The position numbers were made by a program, and so were the translations under genes. The notes beneath the pieces were generated by a model that did no database searches, was not told where the DNA came from, and saw nothing but the letters and a program-made list of their open reading frames with translations. DNA of 5,472 nt, from NCBI GenBank assembly GCA_002342985.1, contig DDRC01000190.1:1-5472 (forward strand), read 5' to 3'. Positions 1-5,472 of this stretch are shown one piece after another (the first letter of the stretch is position 1; each line of letters opens with the position of its first letter). This stretch comes from Flavobacteriales bacterium UBA2426 (lineage in GTDB: Bacteria; Bacteroidota; Bacteroidia; Flavobacteriales_F; PHOS-HE28).

Positions 1-1065
1 CTGGAGATGGACATCATCGAGATCCGGCGCGACGACAGCCGATTCACCCTCCCCGCCGGTGACATGGTGCTGGAGGCCGGCGATGTGCTGAAGGTTCGCT
101 GCGACGTGGCGCGCATCAGGGCGCTGAAGGACCGTGCGCACATCGGCATGCAGCCCTCGCTGCGCGTGGCCAACGACGATCTGCGGTCGCGCGGCACCAC
201 CCTGGTGGAATTGGTGATCACCAGCAGCAGCGACCTGGAGGGCAAGACCCTGCGCGAGGCCGACCTCATCCGCACATACCGCGCCGTGCCGCTGGCCGTG
301 CGCCATCGCGAGGAGCTGGTGCACGAGCAGCTCTACGAGACGGTGCTGCGGAGCGGCGATGTGGTTCTGGCCGAGGTGCGGTCGCACTACGTGCAGCGCC
401 TCAAGCGGATGGAGAGCGAGAGCGACAGCCCGTTCGTGATCCTCGCTGAGCAGGAGGGCCTGGCCGAGTTCCAGCGCGGGCGCTTCATCCTCACCGGCGC
501 CATCCTGCTGGCCGTAGTGCTGGCCGCGTCGATGGAGCTGCTGCCGGTGGTGCTGGCCGCGCTGCTGGGCCTCATCGCACTGGTGGTCTCCCGCACGCTC
601 TCCATGAAGGAGGTGTACGATGCCATCGAGTGGAAGATCTACTTCCTCATGGCCGGTTCGCTGAGCCTGGGCCTGGCCATGCAGAAGAGCGGGCTGGCCG
701 CGCGCATCGCTGATGGACTTGTGATGGGCCTGCACGACCTGGGGCCGGTGGCCATCCTTTCCGGCATCTACCTGCTCACCTCCCTGCTCACTGAGGTGAT
801 GAGCAATACGGCCACCGCTGCGGTGATCACCCCCATCGCCATCGCCACGGCCACGGCACTGGGCCTGTCGCCCACGCCATTCATCATGGCGGTGCTCTTC
901 GGCGCCAGTGCGAGCTTCATGACGCCGATCGGCTACCAGACCAATACCATGATCTATGGCGCGGGGCAGTACAAGGCGCGCGATTTCATGCGGGTGGGGG
1001 CGCCCATGCAGCTGCTGCTCTGGGTGCTCGCCACGGTACTCATCCCGCACATCTACCCCTTCTGA
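1..1065 (+). CDS. SLC13/DASS-family permease with TrkA-C domains, 3' part
   Basis: This is a sodium-coupled anion transporter of the inner membrane (divalent anion:Na+ symporter type), cut by the left window edge. The frame is open through base 1, so the ATG at 7 is probably internal. Residue numbers here count from that ATG. Residues 1-40 look like the end of one RCK_C (TrkA-C) domain, and 64-130 form a second one with the typical LxSGDVVL pattern. A block of hydrophobic helices follows from about 159 to 350. Two family hallmarks are present: SNTATAA near 266-272 and the paired TPIGYQTN near 306-313. These correspond to the two SNT-type sodium/substrate motifs of DASS carriers. The stretch EWKIYFLMAGSLSLGLAMQ (208-226) is also typical. 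Full-length relatives with RCK_C insertions run to about 600 residues, so the N-terminal membrane half lies upstream. The substrate (dicarboxylate, sulfate or other) cannot be told. The gene stands alone on this strand and converges on the WD40 gene. Confidence 0.9.
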   Translation: MEMDIIEIRRDDSRFTLPAGDMVLEAGDVLKVRCDVARIRALKDRAHIGMQPSLRVANDDLRSRGTTLVELVITSSSDLEGKTLREADLIRTYRAVPLAVRHREELVHEQLYETVLRSGDVVLAEVRSHYVQRLKRMESESDSPFVILAEQEGLAEFQRGRFILTGAILLAVVLAASMELLPVVLAALLGLIALVVSRTLSMKEVYDAIEWKIYFLMAGSLSLGLAMQKSGLAARIADGLVMGLHDLGPVAILSGIYLLTSLLTEVMSNTATAAVITPIAIATATALGLSPTPFIMAVLFGASASFMTPIGYQTNTMIYGAGQYKARDFMRVGAPMQLLLWVLATVLIPHIYPF

Positions 1066-1970
1066 TCGGCGCCGGACCATCGCACCACGCGACGGTCGTC
1101 GCCGGCGCTGATGAGGTCGAAGCCCCTCCATTGCAGCGCATTCACGCTGTGCGCATGCCCGCCGGTGCGCGCATCGAGGCGCCCGAGGGTATCCAGGCTG
1201 TCCGCGTGCCAGAGCTTGACGGTCTTGTCCCGCGAGGCGGTGGCCAAGGTGGCGTCCGAGGGGCTGAAGGCCGCCTGATAGATGGTGGACCGGTGGGCAG
1301 GCAGGGCGAGTATGGCACGCTGGCCATTCCGCAAGTCCCAGATGCGCAGATGCCCGTCCTTTCCGCCGCTCACCAGGGCGGATTTTCGCGGGTGGAAAGC
1401 CAGGGCATGTGCGCCTTCCTCATGAGCGGCCCAGCTGGCGATGGCATTGAGCGTGCCTGCATCGAGCAGGTGCAGCCAGCCATCGCCCGTGGCGGCCCCC
1501 AGTGTTGCGCCATCCGGGGAGAGGGCCAGACCGCGCACCTTGGCATCACTCAACGGGATGCGGCGCCGCAGCGCCCAGGGTGCGCCCGTTTCGGTGCGCT
1601 CCCACAGCGCCAAGCTGCCGTCGCCGCCCCCGGTCACCAGCGCGCCTGAGTGTGGCCAGGCCAGGGTATACACTCCCATTGCATGTGCCTGCAACGCGTG
1701 TTGTTCCCGGCGCTCGCGCAGGTTCAGCAGGTGCAGCGTGCCGGCGGCGCTGCCCAGGGCCAGTTCATCCGGGCCGCCGCGGGCGAGGGCGTAGATGGGG
1801 CCGGCGATGCGCGCAATGGCACGGGTGCGATCCGGAGCCGTGGCCTCCCACGCAAGCACCAGGCCATCGCCCCCGGCGCTGAGCAGCTGGCCGTCGTGCT
1901 CGGCCAGCGCGTAGATCGCACCCGAGTGGTCCCGGTGCAGCAAGTCCCCGGTCATGGTCCGCTTGGTCAT
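1053..1970 (-). CDS. Seven-bladed WD40 repeat protein
   Basis: A 305-residue protein made almost entirely of WD40 repeats. Seven units can be counted, at about 15-42, 54-84, 96-124, 142-171, 183-213, 226-256 and 272-299. That is the number needed for one closed beta-propeller, so the protein looks complete. The best repeats end in LRIWDL (208-213) and VKLWHA (251-256), preceded by GGKDG and ASRDK turns. There is no signal peptide or membrane segment, so a cytoplasmic scaffold or protein-binding role is likely; WD40 propellers usually have no catalytic activity. The ATG overlaps the stop of the formyltransferase gene in an ATGA arrangement, suggesting translational coupling and a shared task. 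No Shine-Dalgarno sequence is evident. The 3' end overlaps the transporter gene on the other strand by 13 bp. The fold is secure, but the partner and function are unknown. Confidence 0.9.
   Translation of the reverse strand: MTKRTMTGDLLHRDHSGAIYALAEHDGQLLSAGGDGLVLAWEATAPDRTRAIARIAGPIYALARGGPDELALGSAAGTLHLLNLRERREQHALQAHAMGVYTLAWPHSGALVTGGGDGSLALWERTETGAPWALRRRIPLSDAKVRGLALSPDGATLGAATGDGWLHLLDAGTLNAIASWAAHEEGAHALAFHPRKSALVSGGKDGHLRIWDLRNGQRAILALPAHRSTIYQAAFSPSDATLATASRDKTVKLWHADSLDTLGRLDARTGGHAHSVNALQWRGFDLISAGDDRRVVRWSGADQKG
1070..1107 (-). other. Hairpin at the convergent gene ends
   Basis: An inverted repeat pairs 1075-1083 with 1089-1097 around a five-base loop. On the minus strand the nine-pair stem is unbroken, with one G-U wobble; on the plus strand the same position is an A-C mismatch. 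An outer six-base pairing (1070-1075 with 1102-1107, sharing one base with the inner arm) could compete with or extend it. It sits just after the transporter stop and within the last codons of the WD40 gene. There is no U-tract on either side, so it is not a standard intrinsic terminator, and in DNA this GC-rich it may be chance. Confidence 0.25.
1967..1970 (-). promoter_or_regulatory. ATGA start/stop coupling site (formyltransferase to WD40)
   Basis: On the minus strand these bases read ATGA: the ATG opens the WD40 gene and the TGA closes the formyltransferase gene. This four-base overlap is a classic arrangement for translational coupling and supports co-production of the enzyme and the propeller protein. 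Confidence 0.7.
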
Positions 1971-2797
1971 GCGGTGATGCCCAGCGCCTCGAGCCGTCGC
2001 CGCAGCTCGGAGCGTCTTGGCAAGGTGAGGTCGGCGCTGCGCCAGGCGCGCATGGGCGTAGGCCCCTGCGGGATGGGCGCGGCTCGTCCCGTCATGTGGT
2101 CGCGGATCACCGCGGGGTATTCCCGCAGGATGATCAGCAGGTTCTCAGCGCGCAACCGGTAGGGGTCGCACGGCCATGGGACCTGGGCCGGAATCTGCCG
2201 CAGGATGTCCCCTTCATCGACCCGCGGGGTGATGAGGTGGAAGGTGACGCCGATGTGGTCCTTGTCCTGACGGATGCACTGCCAGAATTCCGGCCGCGTG
2301 CCTCGGTATTCCGGCAGCAGGGAGGTGTGCGCATTGATGGCGCCTCGCCGGGGCACGCCGATCAAGGGTTCGCGCAGCAGCCGGGTTCCCAGCACGGCCA
2401 GCAGGTCCGGCTCTGCTGCGCGCACCCGATCCACCACGGCCGGCTCATTGATGGAATCGACTTCCACGCGGGCCACGCTTGCAGGCCATCCCTTTCCCGC
2501 CACGATCGCCGCATAGGCGGGCTGTGCGATCCGGTCGGCCCGTTCCTTCATGGCCTCTTCCCAGCGCAGGGTGGCGCGGTCCTCCTCATGCAGCAAGGCC
2601 TGGCCCACCATGTTCATCAGGCGGTGACCCACCAACGCGCGCATCAAGCGCGAGGCGGGGGAGTAGGGCACCTGCACCGGCGGTGCTTCGCACACGATGA
2701 GCGAGAGTCGCAGCCCGTCCTGCACCAGTCGCCGGGCCAGCAACTGGCTCTCCTGGGAGAGGTTGCAGAGCAGCACGATGTTCCCTGAGGCCGGCAT
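1967..2797 (-). CDS. Formyltransferase-family protein (Fmt/PurN fold, probably sugar-modifying)
   Basis: A 276-residue protein of the formyl_transferase family, which moves a formyl group from N10-formyltetrahydrofolate to an amine. The start is a Rossmann-like strand (NIVLLCNLSQESQLLARRL, 6-24). The catalytic core is at 155-197: Asn155 and His157 in NAHTSLLPEYRG, then IGVTFHLI, then Asp194 in VDEGD. This matches the Asn/His/Asp triad of Fmt, PurN and ArnA. The protein is shorter than methionyl-tRNA formyltransferase (about 310) and lacks an obvious Fmt C-terminal tRNA-binding domain. It also has an Arg- and Met-rich helical insertion around 50-95, so it is unlikely to be the housekeeping Fmt. 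Such stand-alone enzymes often formylate amino sugars in surface glycans, which is inference here. The start codon is fused to the upstream hydrolase stop (TGATG), and its own stop overlaps the WD40 start (ATGA). Family is confident; substrate is not. Confidence 0.85.
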   Translation of the reverse strand: MPASGNIVLLCNLSQESQLLARRLVQDGLRLSLIVCEAPPVQVPYSPASRLMRALVGHRLMNMVGQALLHEEDRATLRWEEAMKERADRIAQPAYAAIVAGKGWPASVARVEVDSINEPAVVDRVRAAEPDLLAVLGTRLLREPLIGVPRRGAINAHTSLLPEYRGTRPEFWQCIRQDKDHIGVTFHLITPRVDEGDILRQIPAQVPWPCDPYRLRAENLLIILREYPAVIRDHMTGRAAPIPQGPTPMRAWRSADLTLPRRSELRRRLEALGITA

Positions 2798-2799
2798 CA
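2795..2799 (-). promoter_or_regulatory. TGATG stop/start coupling site (hydrolase to formyltransferase)
   Basis: Read on the minus strand, these five bases are TGATG. The first three are the stop of the NodB-like hydrolase gene and the last three are the ATG of the formyltransferase gene. With no Shine-Dalgarno sequence visible nearby, re-initiation by terminating ribosomes is a plausible way to keep the two enzymes at matched levels. The coupling is inferred from the overlap alone. Confidence 0.7.
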
Positions 2800-4023
2800 G
2801 CTGAAATCAAGGGTGAACCATCCGTGAGCGTGGGCATCGATCCGCGGCTGGAGCGGGCCATCGGGCCCCTGCACGGTCACCTGGCCGGGGTTGATGCCGC
2901 GCAGCGTGAAACGATGGCCGCGCAGCGCCGCTGCATCGATGCGCTCGAAGGCGATGCCGTCCGGAACGAACGAAACGGTGCGGGCCTCATGGTCCACGCG
3001 GACGTGGTCGCGCAGCACCAGGTAATCCAGGAGGTGCGAGACCGAGGACAGCTGGATGCGGCCCTTGTGCCACCGCTCGGCAAGGCCCCGTAGCGAGGCC
3101 ATGCTGTGCTCGGGGATGTGCCGGGGCTCGCCCACGCGGTACACGCGTCGCTTGCCCAGGTGGGTGTAGAGGATGCAGGTGCCGCCATGGCGGGCCAGCT
3201 GATCGAGCCGCTCGCCGGAGAGCAGCCGCCCCAGGCCGTCGATGTCGGCCTCCTCCCAGGTGCCATGGCGCTGGAAGGTGTAGAGCATGCTGCCATCGGG
3301 GAAGCGATGGGGTCGGTAGGCGGCATTGTCGCGGAATTGCGCTCGGAAGCCGGTGCCGACGCCGAGCGCCTTGCTCACCATGTACTTGGTGTAGTTGCTC
3401 ACCGAGCGCGTGAGCTGGCGGCCGTGCGCACGGTGCACCTTCCAGCGCGAGAGCGGCCTGTCCTGCCCCAGCACCGGTGTGATCGTCCCGTCCCACAGGT
3501 ACCGGATGCCGGCCTGCCGCACGAGGTCGAGCGTGTAGAGGGGGTTGGCGTACACGTGCCCGGAGGCGTCCACGATGCGCGGGAAGGAGCCCTGCCGGCT
3601 GTTGTGCAGCATGTTGCCGGGGAACATGCTGTGATCCACCCATACCCGGGGCTGCAGGCCCAGGTGGCGCATCATCGCCAAGGCTTCCTCTGCATCGGCC
3701 CGGTCGAAGGCCTTGGCACCGGCCCACATGTAGTCCCCCCAGGTATGGAGGGTGTCGTGGGGGTGGGCCTGCAGAATCTCCGGGTGCCGGTGCGCGTCCA
3801 CCTGGTCGGGAAGGTTCCGGTTGTACGAACGCAGGAAGACCGTGTCACCGAAGGGCAGCCCGAGTTCCTGCCAGATGGCGGCGTTCAGCTCGTTCCAGTC
3901 CGCGATGGTGGTGTTGTCCGGGTCGCTGCTCAGCGCCAGCCAGGCCGTGTACGGGTAGGGGTAGGCCCTCAGGTGCCGGTCTCGGAGGCGGGGCTTGGGC
4001 TCAGGCTTTGCGCGGGGAAGCAT
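2797..4023 (-). CDS. Polysaccharide deacetylase-like (NodB-type) hydrolase, divergent
   Basis: A 408-residue protein that I read as a divergent NodB-like carbohydrate deacetylase. An early strand ends in LSSDPDN (31-37), in the place of the usual metal-binding Asp motif. A His-rich segment AHPHDTLHTWGDY (86-98) resembles the HxxxH motif. WVDHSMFPGNMLHN (128-141) adds an Asp-His pair and another His, and ILYTHLGK (284-291) resembles the late Leu-His motif. The last 70 or so residues look like a small beta domain. No signal peptide is seen, so it is probably cytoplasmic. The frame stays open upstream to 4389, but that part is the antiphase of the DUF4846 gene and has no protein-like composition. 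The ATG at 4023, 31 bp after the DUF4846 stop, is the sensible start, although no Shine-Dalgarno sequence supports it. It is coupled to the formyltransferase by TGATG. It is a real gene, but the enzymatic role is inferred. Confidence 0.75.
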   Translation of the reverse strand: MLPRAKPEPKPRLRDRHLRAYPYPYTAWLALSSDPDNTTIADWNELNAAIWQELGLPFGDTVFLRSYNRNLPDQVDAHRHPEILQAHPHDTLHTWGDYMWAGAKAFDRADAEEALAMMRHLGLQPRVWVDHSMFPGNMLHNSRQGSFPRIVDASGHVYANPLYTLDLVRQAGIRYLWDGTITPVLGQDRPLSRWKVHRAHGRQLTRSVSNYTKYMVSKALGVGTGFRAQFRDNAAYRPHRFPDGSMLYTFQRHGTWEEADIDGLGRLLSGERLDQLARHGGTCILYTHLGKRRVYRVGEPRHIPEHSMASLRGLAERWHKGRIQLSSVSHLLDYLVLRDHVRVDHEARTVSFVPDGIAFERIDAAALRGHRFTLRGINPGQVTVQGPDGPLQPRIDAHAHGWFTLDFS

Positions 4024-4054
4024 GGATGGCGCTGCGGGCCAAGATAACCGAGGC

Positions 4055-4903
4055 TCAGGGCCAGCGCCTGCGGTGGCTCCAATCGAAGGTCCACTCCGGG
4101 GTGTGGAGCCGCGCCTCGCCGTGCAGGAGATACCAGGCGCCCAGGTCCGGCTGGCGGGCATTGCGCAGTACATGGATCTCCTGCGCGGGCATGTAGCCCT
4201 GGGCCAGGAGGAAGGCCAGGCGGCCGTCGGCATGCCGCGCGGCATCCACCACAAGCACAGCGTGGCCAGGCGAGCCCCCTTGGATGAACACATCGCCGAT
4301 GCGCAGGTCGCCGGCGTCCGGAGGCGCCGGTGACGCGCGCTTGAGCTCGCGGGCCAGCGAGAGGGTCCCCGCGTAGGTGAACACCGCATCGAGGTACCGC
4401 ATCAGCTGGGCATGGGAGGAGTCCGGAGCGGCGCCATGCACCCAAGCGCAGCGGTTGCCCGTCACCCGGATCCGCTCGCCGCGGCGCCAGCGCACCCATT
4501 CGGCCCTGAATCCGTTGGTGAAATCGAATGCGATGGCATCCTCCTGTCCGGACCGATACAGGTATTCAGCCCGGAGGCGCATCACCGCATCCGCGCATTG
4601 CTGCAGGTCCTTCCGCCCCAGCTCACTGTCCACAACGGCGGCATGCACGTCCTGGCGGGCCTTCAGGCGTCCGTCATGGAGGAGCACCGGTGCCCGCTCC
4701 TGCTTCAGGGGCAGGTGGCGCAGGTAGCTTCCGAAGGATCCCGCCTCGACGGGCAGCCGCTGGAATCCGGAGGGCGGTGCGAAGCGTTGCGCGATGGTGG
4801 CGCCAGGGCCTGCTGCACCCCCGCTTCGTCCGGCAGGCTGAGCCTCCACGCGACCCGCAAGGAGCAGGACCGCTCCGATCCATGCCATGACGGACCTGCG
4901 CAT
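4055..4903 (-). CDS. Secreted DUF4846 family protein
   Basis: A 282-residue exported protein matching DUF4846, a family of unknown function. From the ATG at 4903 it begins MRRSVMAWIGAVLLLAGRVEA followed by Gln, a clean Sec signal peptide with likely cleavage after AxA-type VEA. A GTG at 4927 would add eight residues before the signal, so I prefer 4903. Family-like blocks are visible (numbering from 4903): GSFGSYLRHLPL (55-66), DLQQCADAVMRLRAEYL (99-115), FDFTNGF (126-132), GDVFIQGGSPGHAVLVVD (203-220) and LAQGYMPAQEIHVL (233-246). The protein probably works in the periplasm or at the cell surface. A Cys at the start of a helix (Cys103) and a His leading a beta strand (His214, PGHAV) recall NlpC/P60 or CHAP cysteine hydrolases, but this is speculative. 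It lies 37 bp downstream of the edge gene and 31 bp upstream of the hydrolase, probably in one transcript. Confidence 0.85.
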   Translation of the reverse strand: MRRSVMAWIGAVLLLAGRVEAQPAGRSGGAAGPGATIAQRFAPPSGFQRLPVEAGSFGSYLRHLPLKQERAPVLLHDGRLKARQDVHAAVVDSELGRKDLQQCADAVMRLRAEYLYRSGQEDAIAFDFTNGFRAEWVRWRRGERIRVTGNRCAWVHGAAPDSSHAQLMRYLDAVFTYAGTLSLARELKRASPAPPDAGDLRIGDVFIQGGSPGHAVLVVDAARHADGRLAFLLAQGYMPAQEIHVLRNARQPDLGAWYLLHGEARLHTPEWTFDWSHRRRWP

Positions 4904-4940
4904 CACCCACTGCAATTCTGCAAGCACCGGCAGGTAACGA

Positions 4941-5472
4941 TCAGGCCTTGGCGCCCTCCTGCACCGGCCGGTAGCCGAACAGCTGATTGTCCTTGATCAT
5001 GTTATCCACGTAGGGGGGCACCATGCTCTCCCAGCCCTTGTGGCCGCCCCTGATCATGTCGAGCACCTGCTTGCTGAAGATGTGCAGCACGTTGGGGTCG
5101 TAGTTCTCGATGTCCACCAGCCGCTTGTTGAAGAGCAGGTAATCGTAGAGCGGGCGCATGCGCGGATGCACCGGCATGTTCACGGTGGTCATGATCTCCG
5201 CCGTGTTGCTCGGCCGGCTGGGATACACGTAGATCTTCAGGTCGCGGTGGAACAGGATGCCGAAGGCCTCCAGCACCCCGCCGTTCAGGTGGCGGTAGTA
5301 CTTCTCGTCGAAGACCTCCACCAGGTTGTTCACGCCCATGATCAGGCCCATGCGCGCCTTGGTGTACCGGCTGAAGTACTCCACCAGCTTGTAGTACTCC
5401 TGGTAGTTGCTGATCAGCACCGTCTGCCCCAGGGAACAGAGGATGTCGGCCCTGTCGATGAAGTCCTTCTCG
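4941..5472 (-). CDS. Conserved protein, C-terminal part (possibly mis-named nicotinate-nucleotide adenylyltransferase)
   Basis: The C-terminal 176 residues of a protein that runs off the right window edge. A GTG at 5420 is an internal Val (TVLISNYQEYYKLVEYF), because the frame stays open to base 5472 with the sensible peptide EKDFIDRADILCSLGQT. The sequence is highly conserved in style: YTKARMGLIMGVNNLVEVF, then YYRHLNGGVLEAFGILFHRDLKIYVYP, then VHPRMRPLYDYLLFNKRLVDI. I recall this family as one of roughly 480-residue proteins in Bacteroidota and other bacteria. They are often labelled nicotinate-nucleotide adenylyltransferase or simply hypothetical. The visible part shows no HxGH nucleotidyltransferase motif, which would be N-terminal if present, so I do not endorse that function. 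It has no signal peptide or membrane segment in view and looks soluble. Its stop is 37 bp before the DUF4846 start, so co-transcription is plausible. Confidence 0.8.
   Translation of the reverse strand, partial: EKDFIDRADILCSLGQTVLISNYQEYYKLVEYFSRYTKARMGLIMGVNNLVEVFDEKYYRHLNGGVLEAFGILFHRDLKIYVYPSRPSNTAEIMTTVNMPVHPRMRPLYDYLLFNKRLVDIENYDPNVLHIFSKQVLDMIRGGHKGWESMVPPYVDNMIKDNQLFGYRPVQEGAKA

Noticed and set aside
7..1065. A complete short transporter starting at the ATG at 7
   Set aside because: The frame is open to the window edge and the protein starts inside an RCK_C domain with only the C-terminal membrane half, so it is the 3' part of a longer gene.
2096..2788. A 230-residue plus-strand open frame opposite the formyltransferase gene
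   Set aside because: It is the antisense shadow of a gene with an intact catalytic triad; its composition (many His, Gln and Arg) does not look like a folded protein.
1967..2797. Housekeeping methionyl-tRNA formyltransferase (fmt)
   Set aside because: The protein is too short, lacks a recognisable Fmt C-terminal domain, has an unusual N-terminal insertion, and sits beside a deacetylase-like gene rather than def.
3106..4047. A 313-residue plus-strand open frame opposite the hydrolase gene
   Set aside because: It is rich in Val, Gly, His and Arg without domain-like patterns and lies antisense to a gene with clear motifs; long antisense frames are expected in DNA this GC-rich.
4024..4389. Upstream extension of the hydrolase reading frame to an ATG at 4389
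   Set aside because: This stretch overlaps the DUF4846 gene in another frame and translates to an Arg/Ser/Pro-rich string with no deacetylase-like features; the ATG at 4023 is a better start.
4904..4927. GTG start at 4927 for the DUF4846 gene
   Set aside because: It would place eight residues (MLAELQWV) before a textbook signal peptide that begins at the ATG at 4903. It cannot be excluded, but it is less likely.

Overview
The window is a compact, GC-rich bacterial stretch (about two-thirds G+C by eye) with almost no non-coding DNA. The protein families and the lack of clear Shine-Dalgarno sequences suggest a high-GC member of the Bacteroidota, possibly a Flavobacteriales-type lineage. The main pointers are a secreted DUF4846 protein and a conserved protein at the right edge of a type I associate with Bacteroidota. 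This placement is inference, because no rRNA or other marker gene is present.

Layout: the left fifth (1-1065, plus strand) is the 3' part of an SLC13/DASS-type sodium-coupled transporter carrying TrkA-C (RCK_C) regulatory domains. Everything else lies on the minus strand and reads from right to left: the C-terminal 176 residues of a conserved protein of uncertain function (4941-5472), a secreted DUF4846 protein (4055-4903), a cytoplasmic protein resembling polysaccharide deacetylases (NodB-like) (2797-4023), a formyltransferase-fold enzyme with an intact Asn/His/Asp triad (1967-2797), and a seven-bladed WD40 propeller (1053-1970). The WD40 gene converges on the transporter gene and their coding ends overlap by 13 bp.

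The last three minus-strand genes look like one translational unit. The hydrolase and formyltransferase genes share a TGATG stop/start, and the formyltransferase and WD40 genes share an ATGA stop/start. DUF4846 lies 31 bp upstream, and the edge gene a further 37 bp upstream, so all five may be co-transcribed. No promoter is visible between them.

The most interesting reading is that the NodB-like hydrolase and the formyltransferase act on the same amino-sugar or glycan precursor, one adding and the other removing an acyl or formyl group. This would resemble the ArnA/ArnD logic of lipid A modification, with the WD40 propeller as a possible partner or scaffold. That is a hypothesis from gene order and folds; the substrate cannot be read from the sequence. 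There are no RNA genes, mobile elements, CRISPR arrays or long repeats, and no gene-free stretch above 300 bases.
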